The notes under the pieces are model-generated. The model ran no database searches. It was not told the origin of the DNA and saw nothing but the letters and a program-made list of their open reading frames with translations. Below, piece by piece: positions 34,023 to 42,654 of a DNA stretch of 64,000 nucleotides. Origin of the DNA: Fimadaptatus sp050946055 (lineage in GTDB: Bacteria; Bacillota; Clostridia; Christensenellales; Aristaeellaceae). A program made the position numbers and the translations under genes. The stretch covers positions 62,001 through 126,000 of the forward strand of contig JBMNUB010000001.1 of assembly GCA_050946055.1 (NCBI GenBank), given 5' to 3'. Each line of letters starts with the position of its first letter. Position 1 is the first letter of the stretch.

Positions 34023-35309
34023 TCAAATCAGACGCTGTTGTATCTCCGCTGCGCTGACATCGCGCACGTCTACGCCGCGCATTGCAGCTAGTGCGGCGGC
34101 TATGCCCGCGCCTTCGCCCATGGCTATGCATATCGGCATGACGCGATAGTTGGAGTGCGCCATGTGAGTGCCGCTTATGTTGCGGCCGGCCAGCAGCAGA
34201 CCGCGCACCTTTTCGGGTATCAGGCAGCGGTAGGGAATGGTGTACTTGGTGTTCTTGGGAAAATGCTTCTGCACGCCGGTCGCGTCCAAACTGCCGCCCG
34301 TCATGTTGTGTACGTCAAAGTTGAATTCCGCGCCTCGCACTACCCAGTCGTCAAACACGCGGCGCTCGAGTATGTCCTCCTTGGTGAGCGTGTACAGCCC
34401 CTTGAAGTGCCGGGTCTCGCGCACGCCCATGAGGCTGGCCGCAGCTATCGCGTAGCAGTTTTCATAGCCCGGAACATATTCCCTGAGGAAGCTGACTATC
34501 GCGGGCATCTGCTTTCGGCAGACTATCTCGGCGCGAGTGAGGTCTTCTGCCTTGGTGCCGTCTATGTTTATGACGTTTGTCATGTTTACGGTCACTACGC
34601 CGGGGATGGGGCTCTTGTAGAGCAGCACATGCCCCGCGGGATGCGGTAGCAGCTCGCTGGCCAGCTTCTGCAATTCGCCCTTGGGCGTGTCCACGGTGGT
34701 TTCAAAGCTGCCGGGGAATACGGCGCGCTCCATGTCCACTCCCGCAACCTTGAACATGAGCGTGGCGGGCTGCATGCTCGCATCGCCCTCCCGGCCCATG
34801 TAGAACTCTGCGCCCGCAAGCGCCGCGATGTCGCCGTCGCCGGTGGCGTCGATTACGACTTTGGCCAGTATAGCGCTGCGGCCAGACTTGTTTTGCACTA
34901 TTACGCCCTTTATGACATCGCCGTCCATTATCGGTTCGGCGGCAAATGTGTACATGAGCATCTCCGCACCGGCCTGCTCAAGCATTTCTATCCACGTGAG
35001 TATGTGCTGAGAAGGGTCTATATGCACTGTGCGCTCGCCCCTGTGAAAGTGATTCTTGAGCGCGTTTTCATGCAGCACCTCCTCATAAAGCCTGCTGTCC
35101 ACCGTGCCGGTGTAATGGCTCATCATGCCCGTCGTGCTCATGCCGCCGGGTACGTTGAGCGAGTCTATGAGAAGCGTACTGGCGCCTGTGCGGGCTGCCA
35201 TTATTGCGGCTGCGCAGCCTGCAGGGCCGGCGCCAAGCACGACTACGTCCACGCTCTTGCTCACGGGTATGCTGGCTGCGGGTACGGAAATGCAGGGGCG
35301 AGTGTCCAT
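34023..35309 (-). CDS. FAD-dependent oxidoreductase (FAD_oxidored family)
   Basis: A 428-residue flavoprotein; start 35309 has AGGAGATAA upstream. The dinucleotide loop is VDVVVLGAGPAGCAAAIMAARTGASTLLID (glycine motif near residue 27), then GGMSTTGMMSHYTG, the FAD-contact VVIDATGDGDIAALAGAEF, and the C-terminal GLLLAGRNISGTHMAHSNYRVMPICIAMGEGAGIAAALAA. Family members act on varied substrates, and many clostridial ones sit next to carbohydrate or aromatic catabolism genes. It is divergent from a PocR/AraC regulator that probably controls it (inference). The C-terminus may have been shortened: the frame continues after TGA. Confidence 0.88.
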   Translation of the reverse strand: MDTRPCISVPAASIPVSKSVDVVVLGAGPAGCAAAIMAARTGASTLLIDSLNVPGGMSTTGMMSHYTGTVDSRLYEEVLHENALKNHFHRGERTVHIDPSQHILTWIEMLEQAGAEMLMYTFAAEPIMDGDVIKGVIVQNKSGRSAILAKVVIDATGDGDIAALAGAEFYMGREGDASMQPATLMFKVAGVDMERAVFPGSFETTVDTPKGELQKLASELLPHPAGHVLLYKSPIPGVVTVNMTNVINIDGTKAEDLTRAEIVCRKQMPAIVSFLREYVPGYENCYAIAAASLMGVRETRHFKGLYTLTKEDILERRVFDDWVVRGAEFNFDVHNMTGGSLDATGVQKHFPKNTKYTIPYRCLIPEKVRGLLLAGRNISGTHMAHSNYRVMPICIAMGEGAGIAAALAAMRGVDVRDVSAAEIQQRLI

Positions 35310-35355
35310 AATCTATTATCTCCTTTTGCTGAATGCAATATCAAATGCATGTTTT

Positions 35356-35463
35356 ATTATATTTTAGCGGTTTACAGTGAGGTTGGCCTTTGATTTTTTG
35401 CTTGGATTTGGCCAAAACGAAACGAAAAATTCATGTCGTTTGGCAGTACAAAAGAGGTACAAT
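35356..35463. promoter_or_regulatory. Divergent control region with candidate operator
   Basis: On the minus strand TATAAT (35361-35356) serves the oxidoreductase and lacks a good -35, as expected for an activated promoter. Two TTGGCC direct repeats lie at 35383-35388 and 35408-35413. An inverted pair, GCCAAAACGA (35411-35420) and TCGTTTGGC (35436-35444), lies before the TACAAT (35458-35463) that could be the -10 of the regulator gene. These are candidate binding sites for the AraC-type regulator. Confidence 0.45.
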
Positions 35464-35501
35464 AAAGCTGTATGCACTAAATGCGAAATGGGTGATAAGT
35501 T

Positions 35502-36485
35502 TTGTCTGACGGCCAGGCTGCTATTGCCTCGCGATTGCTAGATGATCTGCTGAACTATTTGAAGCACTTGAAGCGGGAATACGGATACAAGATTACGCTG
35601 CATCAAATCGAGCGGGTGTCGGGGCAGAGCTGGTATCAGCTCCTGCCCTATAACTATCATCAATGCGCCGTGTGCTGCGAGATTAAATCGTCATCGACCT
35701 GCTGGAAGCGGTGCGTGGACAGGCAATATAAGGTCAGGGCCAAAGCGGAGATAGCGCCGTACATAGGCACATGCTTTGCCGGGGTTACGGAAGCGGTGTT
35801 CCCGATATGGGATATACATGACATGTGCAATGGATTTTTGTGTGTAAGCGGCTATACGGCGGACAGAGCCATGTCCATGGAGCGCGCCTGTGCTGCGGCT
35901 GCCAAGTACGGCCTGCCCAGAGACAGGCTGCGCGCGGCTGTGGAAAAGCTGAACGACGATATACCGGAACTGGGCATGCTAAGCGAACGGATAGCGCCGG
36001 TGCAGACCATGCTGAGGATGCTGCTCTACTTCAATAACATCGCAGAGAGCAGCCGCGTATTCAGCAGCCCGAGGGAAAAGCTGTACCACGAGATACTGAA
36101 CTATACCAACAGCGAGTTTCGCAATCCCGACTTCTCGCTCAGGAATATATGCGGGAAGTTCAATATCAGCTACTCGTATGCGAGCCACCTCTTTGCGGAG
36201 TTTAATGACGCTTCGTTTGTGACATACGTGCGCAATATAAGAATCGAGGCGGCAAAGCGCTATCTTGAACACACCACGCTGCCGATAATATTTACGTCGT
36301 CGGAATGCGGATTCTCCGACAGCAACTACTTTTCGAGCGTGTTCAGAAAGGAGACGGGCATGTCGCCCAGCGAGTACAGGGAACAGTATGCGCATGTGGA
36401 AAATGGCATGTCGCTGAAGCTCAAATGCCAGCTCATGCAGGATGAAAGCGAAAAGGGTGGCAAGGGTGATGCGCCGCAAAGCTGA
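35502..36485 (+). CDS. AraC-family activator with PocR sensory domain
   Basis: A 327-residue regulator that probably starts at TTG 35502 (GGGTGAT upstream; no ATG fits). Residues ~8-170 form a PocR domain, with cysteines in QCAVCCEIKSSSTCWKRCVDRQ and the segment GTCFAGVTEAVFPIW; such domains bind small ligands, for example diols in PocR itself. Residues ~210-305 are two AraC helix-turn-helix motifs: SLRNICGKFNISYSYASHLF and IFTSSECGFSDSNYFSSVFRKETGMSPSEYR. It should activate the divergent FAD oxidoreductase gene in response to its ligand (inference). Confidence 0.9.
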   Translation: MSDGQAAIASRLLDDLLNYLKHLKREYGYKITLHQIERVSGQSWYQLLPYNYHQCAVCCEIKSSSTCWKRCVDRQYKVRAKAEIAPYIGTCFAGVTEAVFPIWDIHDMCNGFLCVSGYTADRAMSMERACAAAAKYGLPRDRLRAAVEKLNDDIPELGMLSERIAPVQTMLRMLLYFNNIAESSRVFSSPREKLYHEILNYTNSEFRNPDFSLRNICGKFNISYSYASHLFAEFNDASFVTYVRNIRIEAAKRYLEHTTLPIIFTSSECGFSDSNYFSSVFRKETGMSPSEYREQYAHVENGMSLKLKCQLMQDESEKGGKGDAPQS

Positions 36486-36587
36486 ACGCGCTTATGGCCT
36501 GCAATGAGGTGCAGCGGCCTCTGCACAAATGTGCAAAGGGCTTGCGGCAGGGCGCGGGCATATGGGGCATGCGCAGCGCTGTGCAAT

Positions 36588-36624
36588 AAAACGGCGGGAC
36601 TGGTAATTTTATACCAGTCCCGCC
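36588..36624 (-). terminator. Terminator shared by converging genes
   Basis: GGCGGGACTGGTA (36593-36605) and TACCAGTCCCGCC (36612-36624) form a perfect 13-bp stem. On the minus strand it is followed by GTTTTATT, so it mainly ends the FAD dehydrogenase transcript. Confidence 0.8.
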
Positions 36625-36763
36625 TGACTATATCGCGCTATGTGGGGAGCGGCCGGATAAGGCCCGCAGCGGAGGCGCTTAATACAGTGACTTAAAGCCG
36701 CTCATCCTAGGTACAGTGTAAACTGCGCGCGCGGTCCGGCTCTCACGGGCGGAATTTGCCCCG

Positions 36764-38173
36764 TCAGCCTATCTTGTCCACGATGTCGCGCGCCACTACA
36801 ACGCCGGTTACGGATGCCTGCATCAGGCCGCGGGTTATGCCCGCGCCGTCGCCTATGGCGTACAGGCCGTGGAGCGTGGTCTCGAAGTTGTTTCCCACCT
36901 GTACCTTGCTGGAGTAGAACTTGACCTCTACGCCGTAGAGCAGCGTGTTCTTGGAGTACAGGCCGGGGGCGATGTTGTCAAACGCCTTCATGGCCTCGAT
37001 TATCGAGGTCAGATGCCTGTGCGGCAGCACGAAGGACAGATCGCCGGGCGTAGCCGTGGTCAGTGTAGGCACGGTGGTGGACTTCTTGAGGCGCGAGGCG
37101 TCCGTGCGGCGGCCCTTGAGCAGATCGCCCAGACGCTGCACCATTATGCCGCCGCCGGTCAGCATGTTGCTGAGCTTGGCTATGTAGCGGCCATACTCTA
37201 TGGGCTGGTTAAACGGCTGAGTGAAGCGCGTGGACACCAGCATTGCGAAGTTGGTGTTGCCGGTGCGCAGGCTCTTGTCGTTGTAGCTGTGGCCGTTTAC
37301 TACGGCTATGCCGCCGTCGTAGTGCTCTTCGGAGACCAGTCCGCCGGGGTTCATGCAGAATGTGCGCACCTTGTTCTCGAAGGTGTCGGAGTAATAGACC
37401 AGCTTGGCCTCGTACAGATGCTCAGTCAGGTGATCCATTATCGAGTTGGGTACCTCGACGCGCACGCCGATGTCCACTTCGTTGTTGGAGGTATCTATGC
37501 TGTGCTCATGCGCGACCTTGCTCAGCCAGGCAGCGCCGCCGCGCCCGGGCGCGGCCACTATGTAGGGCGCGCGCACCTCGTCCAGCTCGCCCTTGCGGTT
37601 GCGCAGCGTCACGCCGACCACGCGGCCACCCTCGGTTATCAGCTCGTCGGCGGAGGTGTGATCGCGGAACTCAAAGCCGTCGTACTGCATAAGGTGCTTG
37701 TACATGTTCTCAAGCACTACCAGCGACATCTCCGTACCCATGTGGCGCACCGGGCAGGGGATGAGCTGTATGTTGTAGCGGCTGGCGTCGTACATTATCT
37801 CGCCGACCTTGGGGTCGTCCAGACCGTGTACCTTGGCGGGCGCGCCGAACTCGGTGTATATCGAATCGGCGTACTTGATAAGCGCCTGCGCCTCCTGACG
37901 GGTCATGTAATCGACTATGTTGCCGCCCACGTCTTCGGACAGCGACAGCTTGCCGTCGGAGAACGCGCCCGCGCCCGCCCAGCCGCTCATTATATTGCAG
38001 GGATTGCAGTTGACGCAGCGCCCCAGCTTGCGCGCGGGGCAGGTGCGCTTGTCTATCGAAGTACCCATATCGACCATCAGCACGCGGCGTTCGGGCGACT
38101 TGCGCAGCAGCTCTATGGCGGTGAATATACCGGCAGGGCCTGCGCCTACGATTATAACGTCGTAATTCTTCAT
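36764..38173 (-). CDS. FAD-dependent dehydrogenase (COG2509-like)
   Basis: A 469-residue flavoprotein. ATG 38173 has AGGTGAT seven bases upstream, better than ATG 38185. The N-terminal YDVIIVGAGPAGIFTAIELL is the FAD Rossmann loop. A cysteine-rich segment follows, KRTCPARKLGRCVNCNPCNIMSGWAGAGAFSDGKLSL, diagnostic of this uncharacterised group. The end, GLYAIGDGAGITRGLMQASVTGVVVARDI, closes the FAD site. Members often lie near nucleotide or tRNA genes without a known substrate. The next gene upstream (glyS) has its own T-box and ends 168 bases before this gene. Confidence 0.88.
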   Translation of the reverse strand: MKNYDVIIVGAGPAGIFTAIELLRKSPERRVLMVDMGTSIDKRTCPARKLGRCVNCNPCNIMSGWAGAGAFSDGKLSLSEDVGGNIVDYMTRQEAQALIKYADSIYTEFGAPAKVHGLDDPKVGEIMYDASRYNIQLIPCPVRHMGTEMSLVVLENMYKHLMQYDGFEFRDHTSADELITEGGRVVGVTLRNRKGELDEVRAPYIVAAPGRGGAAWLSKVAHEHSIDTSNNEVDIGVRVEVPNSIMDHLTEHLYEAKLVYYSDTFENKVRTFCMNPGGLVSEEHYDGGIAVVNGHSYNDKSLRTGNTNFAMLVSTRFTQPFNQPIEYGRYIAKLSNMLTGGGIMVQRLGDLLKGRRTDASRLKKSTTVPTLTTATPGDLSFVLPHRHLTSIIEAMKAFDNIAPGLYSKNTLLYGVEVKFYSSKVQVGNNFETTLHGLYAIGDGAGITRGLMQASVTGVVVARDIVDKIG

Positions 38174-38341
38174 ACTAAGTATCACCTCATACTATCATCT
38201 GCCGCTCTGACGCACCCTGCGCCCTAGCGGACTGGTAAACGAACCATGTTTTGAACACATATCTTAACTATACACCGCCATGATGGCATAAATAAGGCGC
38301 GGTCGGGATGATGAGCATCCGCCGCCGCGCCTTGAGCGTCA

Positions 38342-39721
38342 TCAGAACTTGAGCCTGCCGGCGATGTAATCGTGCAGTGCATCTATGGCGATGCGCTCCT
38401 GAGTCATGGTGTCGCGATCGCGTATGGTGACGGTGCCGTCCTCAAGCGTGTCGAAGTCCACGGTCACGCAGAAGGGCGTGCCTATCTCGTCCTGACGGCG
38501 ATAGCGCTTGCCTATGGAGCCGGTCTCGTCGTAATCGACCATGAAGTCGGCGGCCAGACGCGCGTATACCTCGCGGGCCTTGTCGCCCAGCTTGTTCTTC
38601 TGCAGCGGCAGCACGGCGCACTTGTAGGGAGCCAGCGCCGGATGCAGGTGCAGCACGGTGCGGACATCGCCGCCATCCAGCTCCTGCTCCTCGTATGCAT
38701 CGCACAGGAAGGCCAGCACCAGGCGCTCCACGCCCACCGACGGCTCTACGCAGTAGGGGATGAACTTTTCGCCGGTCGCGGAGTCAAGGTACTCAAGCGT
38801 CTTGCCCGAATGCTCGGAATGCTGCTTGAGGTCGTAATCGGTGCGGTCGGCCACGCCCCACAGCTCGCCCCAGCCGAAGGGGAACTTGTACTCGAAGTCG
38901 GTGGTCGCCTTGGAGTAGAAGGCCAGCTTGTCCTTCTCATGGTCGCGCAGGCGCAGGTTCTCCTCCTTCATGCCCAGGCTCAGCAGCCAGTTGCGGCAGA
39001 AGCTGCGCCAGTACTCGAACCACTCCAGATCCTCGCCGGGCTTGCAGAAGAACTCCAGCTCCATCTGCTCGAACTCGCGCACGCGGAATATGAAGTTGCC
39101 GGGGGTTATCTCATTGCGGAAGGACTTGCCTATCTGGCAGATACCGGCGGGCAGCTTCTTGCGCGTGGTGCGCATGGCGTTCATGAAGTTGACGAATATG
39201 CCCTGCGCGGTCTCGGGGCGCAGGTATATCTCGGCGGCCGAGTCCTCGTTTACGCCGGCATGGGTCTTGAACATGAGGTTGAACTGGCGTATGCCGGTGA
39301 AATCCTTCTTGCCGCAGACCGGGCAGACTATGTCATGCTCAGAAATGTACTTTTCCAGCTCATCGTTGCTCCAGCCGTCGCCGGTCTCGGCACCCTTGGT
39401 GAAGTCCTCTATGAGCTTGTCGGCGCGGAAGCGCGCCTTGCAGGCCTTGCAGTCCATGAGCGGGTCATTGAAGCCGCCCACGTGACCGGAAGCCACCCAC
39501 ACCTCGCGGTTCATAAGTATCGCGCAGTCCAGCCCGGTGTTGTAGGGGCTTTCCTGAACGAACTTCTGCCACCACGCCTTTTTCACATTGTTCTTGTACT
39601 CCACGCCCAGCGGGCCGAAGTCCCATGTGTTGGCCAGACCGCCGTATATCTCGGAACCCGCGAATATGAAGCCCCTGCTCTTGCACAGCGCGACCAGCTT
39701 GTCCATAGTCAGCTCAGCCAT
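38342..39721 (-). CDS. glyS: Glycyl-tRNA synthetase, dimeric class II type
   Basis: A 459-residue enzyme charging tRNA-Gly. The start at 39721 has GGAGGT upstream. It begins MDKLVALCKSRGFIFAGSEIYGGLANTWDFGPLGVEYKNN, the hallmark of the alpha2 form. Zinc-type cysteines occur in CKACKARF and CPVCGKKDF. Class II motif 2 lies in IGKSFRNEITPGNFIFRVREFEQMELEFF and motif 3 in PSVGVERLVLAFLCDAY. The C-terminal anticodon-binding domain is complete. Bacteria with the alpha2beta2 enzyme have separate glyQ and glyS; this one needs no partner. Expression is controlled by the T-box upstream. Confidence 0.97.
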   Translation of the reverse strand: MAELTMDKLVALCKSRGFIFAGSEIYGGLANTWDFGPLGVEYKNNVKKAWWQKFVQESPYNTGLDCAILMNREVWVASGHVGGFNDPLMDCKACKARFRADKLIEDFTKGAETGDGWSNDELEKYISEHDIVCPVCGKKDFTGIRQFNLMFKTHAGVNEDSAAEIYLRPETAQGIFVNFMNAMRTTRKKLPAGICQIGKSFRNEITPGNFIFRVREFEQMELEFFCKPGEDLEWFEYWRSFCRNWLLSLGMKEENLRLRDHEKDKLAFYSKATTDFEYKFPFGWGELWGVADRTDYDLKQHSEHSGKTLEYLDSATGEKFIPYCVEPSVGVERLVLAFLCDAYEEQELDGGDVRTVLHLHPALAPYKCAVLPLQKNKLGDKAREVYARLAADFMVDYDETGSIGKRYRRQDEIGTPFCVTVDFDTLEDGTVTIRDRDTMTQERIAIDALHDYIAGRLKF

Positions 39722-39728
39722 GTCGATA

Positions 39729-39954
39729 CCTCCGCCAAAAAATTAATCCACGCCCCTGGCAAAGGGACGAGGATCAACTCGCGGTTCCACCCTTTTTGAC
39801 GGCAAGCCGTCCACCTTAATTTTAAGAAGCTCCGGGCCGCCATTCAGCGCGCATACGCCCCGGCTCGCACCAACCGCCGGTTCTCTTGAGCGTCAAGCGC
39901 CGCCTACTCCTGCCCATCATCGCCTCGATATATGCCATAAAAGGCGCTGACTTT
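39729..39954 (-). ncRNA. T-box riboswitch leader of glyS, specifier GGC (Gly)
   Basis: Read on the minus strand, the leader has the AGTA motif of the specifier loop (GGAGTAGGCGG), the 3' side GAA-T-GGC-GGCCC with GGC at 39841-39839 as the glycine specifier, and the T-box AGGGTGGAACCGCGAG (39793-39778). A terminator stem (CGTCCCT/AGGGGCG) with a T-run AATTTTTTGG sits just before the start codon. Uncharged tRNA-Gly should stabilise the antiterminator. Confidence 0.93.
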
Positions 39955-39982
39955 ATGATAACACGCTTTAGTGATTTGTCAA
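39955..39982 (-). promoter_or_regulatory. Sigma-A promoter of the glyS T-box transcript
   Basis: TTGACA (39982-39977), a 16-base spacer and TATCAT (39960-39955) on the minus strand, directly before the T-box leader. Confidence 0.7.
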
Positions 39983-40167
39983 GGCGAAAGTTGTAAAGGA
40001 AGGCGTTTGCAAAAACTGCGCGGGTAAGCGCTGAGCGCGGGCGTTGCGCGAGATGGCAAGGCGGCGCTTAAGCGGCGCTGCGCGGGGAAGCTTCCGCATT
40101 GGACATGGAAATTTGCGCATGGGCGGCGGCGCATTCGCGCGCATAAGCACACTGGCCTTGCGATGCG

Positions 40168-40212
40168 CACAAAAAGACATCCCGGCTCAGCCGTTTTGGG
40201 CGTGAGCCGGGA
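40168..40212 (-). terminator. Terminator after the CDF transporter gene
   Basis: TGAGCCGGGA pairs with TCCCGGCTCA (40212-40203 and 40189-40180), then TGTCTTTTTG on the minus strand, about 38 bases past the stop. Between it and the glyS promoter (39983-40167) I see no feature. Confidence 0.8.
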
Positions 40213-40249
40213 CTGCTGGCGCATGCAAATCAATGCGCGGGAGTGCGCT

Positions 40250-41440
40250 TCACTTACCGTCGCTGCCCTGCATGTCAACAAAGGTGCGGTCCACCGTGAC
40301 CACGGCGAACAGGTTCTCGCCGCGCGCCGCCAGCGCAGAAGATATGCGCGCGCGTATGTCATCGTCGCTCACGTGGCAGTCGTAGGGCGCAAGCACGTCG
40401 AATATGCAGTTGGTGTGCGTGTCACCTATCACCAGCCGGAAATCGTGCATGGTCAGCGCCGGGTCGATATCGTGCAGCGCATTGAGCGCGAATCCGTGCA
40501 GCTCGTTCACGCGGGGATCGTCGGTCACTATGGGGTCCATGTGTATAACCGTGGTTATGCCCAGCTCCTGACTCAGCTCGCGCTCGATGTTGTCTATCAT
40601 GTCGTGGCTCTTGAGTATGTCGCCGTGCGCGTCCACCTCGGCGTGCAGCGAGGCAAAGCGCCTGCCCGGGCCGTAATCATGCACCATCAGGTCGTGCATG
40701 CCCAGCACGCCCGGATACTTGTTTACCGTGTCCACTATGCTGCGCACGGTGTCGGCGCTGGCGGGCGAGCCCAGCAGGTCGTTTAGCGCCTGACGGATTA
40801 TGTTTATGCCGCTCACCAGTATGAATGCCGCCACGGCTACGCCTATATAGCCGTCCAACTGGAAGTTTATCAGAGGGCTTATGACCGTGCTTATGAGAAC
40901 CGCGGTCGTCGCCATTACGTCCGATATGGAGTCCGTCGAGGCGGCTTCTAGCACCGGCGAACCTATGTGCCGGCCCACCCTGCGGTAGAACAGGTACAAA
41001 AACAGCTTGAGCAGTATGGACGCGCCCATCACGGCTATGCTCAGCCATGAGAACACTATCGGTCCCGGCGACACTATCTTGTCTATCGAGGAGCGCACCA
41101 GCTCGTATCCCAGCAGCAGTATCAGTATCGCCACCACCATGCTGGCCAGATACTCATATCGCGCGTGGCCAAAGGGATGGCTCTTGTCGGCGGGACGCCC
41201 CGCCAGCTTGAAGCTTATAAGCGATATCACCGATGAACCCGCGTCGGAGAGGTTGTTGAATGCATCGGCCTGAAGCGCAATAGAGGCGCTCAGCACTCCC
41301 GCAAAGAACTTGCCCGCAAACAGCAGCACATTGGTTATCACGCCCACCAGACTTGCCGTATTGCCGCCCTTCTCGCGCACGGCGGGATCGCGCGGATCGT
41401 CCCAGCCGGGTATGAGCCTTTTGCAAATTGCGTTTATCAT
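40250..41440 (-). CDS. Cation diffusion facilitator transporter
   Basis: A 396-residue inner membrane metal exporter; ATG 41440 lies after GAAGGTGA. Six membrane segments span about residues 25-215. The metal site helices contain ADAFNNLSDAGSS and ASTDSISDVMATT, Asp-based pairs that replace the usual HxxxD and often go with Mn or Fe transport. KSHPFGHARYEYLASM is the family loop. The cytoplasmic dimerisation domain (MVHDYGPGRRFASLHAEVDAH) is followed by a further ~90-residue ferredoxin-like domain, which explains the length above the usual ~300 and is common in Clostridia. Metal assignment is inference. Confidence 0.9.
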   Translation of the reverse strand: MINAICKRLIPGWDDPRDPAVREKGGNTASLVGVITNVLLFAGKFFAGVLSASIALQADAFNNLSDAGSSVISLISFKLAGRPADKSHPFGHARYEYLASMVVAILILLLGYELVRSSIDKIVSPGPIVFSWLSIAVMGASILLKLFLYLFYRRVGRHIGSPVLEAASTDSISDVMATTAVLISTVISPLINFQLDGYIGVAVAAFILVSGINIIRQALNDLLGSPASADTVRSIVDTVNKYPGVLGMHDLMVHDYGPGRRFASLHAEVDAHGDILKSHDMIDNIERELSQELGITTVIHMDPIVTDDPRVNELHGFALNALHDIDPALTMHDFRLVIGDTHTNCIFDVLAPYDCHVSDDDIRARISSALAARGENLFAVVTVDRTFVDMQGSDGK

Positions 41441-41497
41441 CGCTATCACCTTCAAAAAGCATTGTCAAAGCGCCGGTCTTAGGCGGCGCTTATCATC

Positions 41498-41526
41498 ATT
41501 ATATCATATGCGCGGCATGTGCGCAA
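41498..41526 (-). promoter_or_regulatory. Candidate promoter of the CDF gene
   Basis: TTGCGC (41526-41521), a 17-base spacer and TATAAT (41503-41498) on the minus strand. The remaining gap to 41846 holds a CATAATA (41769-41775) that fits the sigma-G type -10 (CATnnTA) ahead of the SASP genes, with only a partial -35. Confidence 0.55.
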
Positions 41527-41846
41527 AGCACTTTAAATGAAGATTTGCACATTTGAATGTGAGCATGCGCCCCGCGCGGCAGAATAGTCAATGCGCTTTG
41601 CATGCTTGAGTCCCTGCCGCTGTGCGGGGAATGCATGCGCACCTCGCATTGATTCGCGCCTTGCCGTGCTGCATGCGATATTGCATCTTACGGCGCTTTT
41701 GCTGCGAGGTCGGCGCATGTGAAAATAGTTTACGAAAATTAACAGCGATAATCCCGGGCGCATTGAAACATAATATGACCGTTCCAAGCGAACAGAATGT
41801 CAAATACGAGAACGCGCAGGAGCGCTCAAGCGGGGAGGTGAAACAG

Positions 41847-42059
41847 ATGACTAGGAATAACAACAAAGTCAACGTGCCGGAGGCCAAGGACGCGCTGTCC
41901 AACATGAAGTTCGAGATAGCTCGCGAGCTGGGCGTAAACCTCAAGCAGGGCTACAACGGAGATCTTACCTCACGCGAAAACGGCTACGTGGGCGGCTACA
42001 TGGTCAAGAAGATGATAGAGGACTATGAGCGTCAGGCGTCCGGCAATATGCCTCAGTAG
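41847..42059 (+). CDS. Alpha/beta-type small acid-soluble spore protein (first)
   Basis: A 70-residue spore DNA-binding protein; ATG 41847 follows GGGGAGGTG. It shows the SASP pattern LSNMKFEIARELGVNLKQ and YNGDLTSRENGYVGGYMVKKMI, with the GPR protease site at FEIA. Alpha/beta SASPs coat DNA in the dormant spore, protect it from UV and heat, and are degraded on germination as amino acid stores. Expression in the forespore by sigma-G is expected from the family. A second SASP gene follows 45 bases later. Confidence 0.95.
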   Translation: MTRNNNKVNVPEAKDALSNMKFEIARELGVNLKQGYNGDLTSRENGYVGGYMVKKMIEDYERQASGNMPQ

Positions 42060-42104
42060 GCGGCATCCCATGGCAATCTGTAATAATATTGGAGGTAATG
42101 AAAT

Positions 42105-42350
42105 ATGCAGAATCAGAACAGCGGTTCTTCCAGCAAGATAAACGTACCCGGCGCGCGTCAGGCGCTTGACAACATGAAGCAGGAGATAGCCAGCGAGCTG
42201 GGTGTGAACCTCAAGCAGGGTTATAACGGAGACCTGACCAGCCGCGAGGCTGGTTCCATAGGCGGCGGTATGGTCAAGAAGATGATAGAGCAGCAGGAGC
42301 GCCAGATGAGCGGTCAGGCCGGCAATCAGATGAACAACATGGGCCGCTAA
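42105..42350 (+). CDS. Alpha/beta-type small acid-soluble spore protein (second)
   Basis: An 81-residue paralogue of the preceding protein; ATG 42105 follows GGAGGTAATGAAAT. The core LDNMKQEIASELGVNLKQ and YNGDLTSREAGSIGGGMVKKMIEQQ is nearly identical, while the ends differ (QNQNSGSSSK at the N-terminus; a Gln/Asn/Met-rich tail). The close spacing and shared terminator suggest one forespore transcript. Confidence 0.95.
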   Translation: MQNQNSGSSSKINVPGARQALDNMKQEIASELGVNLKQGYNGDLTSREAGSIGGGMVKKMIEQQERQMSGQAGNQMNNMGR

Positions 42351-42402
42351 GCGCGGAATAAGTGCGCGGACACCGTCCAAATGACGGCAAAGGCGCCCGC
42401 AG

Positions 42403-42444
42403 AGCAGCGCATCGGGATGTCCCGAGGCGCTGCTTTGGCGTTTT
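42403..42444 (+). terminator. Terminator after the SASP pair
   Basis: AGCAGCGC (42403-42410) pairs with GCGCTGCT (42427-42434), with inner TCGGG/CCCGA, then TTGGCGTTTT. Confidence 0.8.
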
Positions 42445-42472
42445 GGGGCATACAGGTTATGCAAAGAAATGG

Positions 42473-42501
42473 TTGACATGGTGTATAAAAGCGGATAAAA
42501 T
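42473..42501 (+). promoter_or_regulatory. Consensus sigma-A promoter
   Basis: TTGACA (42473-42478), a 17-base spacer and TAAAAT (42496-42501). It lies 153 bases before the GTG at 42655, leaving a long untranslated leader. Confidence 0.8.
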
Positions 42502-42654
42502 GAAATCGGGAACATCCGGTATCCGCGCGTCCATATTGGCACAGCGCTAAACTTTGGCGGGCTGCTGCGCGTGCAAAGCCCGGAGCGCGAACATATGCAC
42601 CTGCACCTATCCGGCAAGTACGACCGACAAGCTGGCTTTAGGAGGATGGCCGCC

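Noticed and set aside
33927..34025. Selenocysteine at the oxidoreductase TGA
   Set aside because: No SECIS-like stem-loop directly follows the TGA and TGA is used as an ordinary stop in many genes here.
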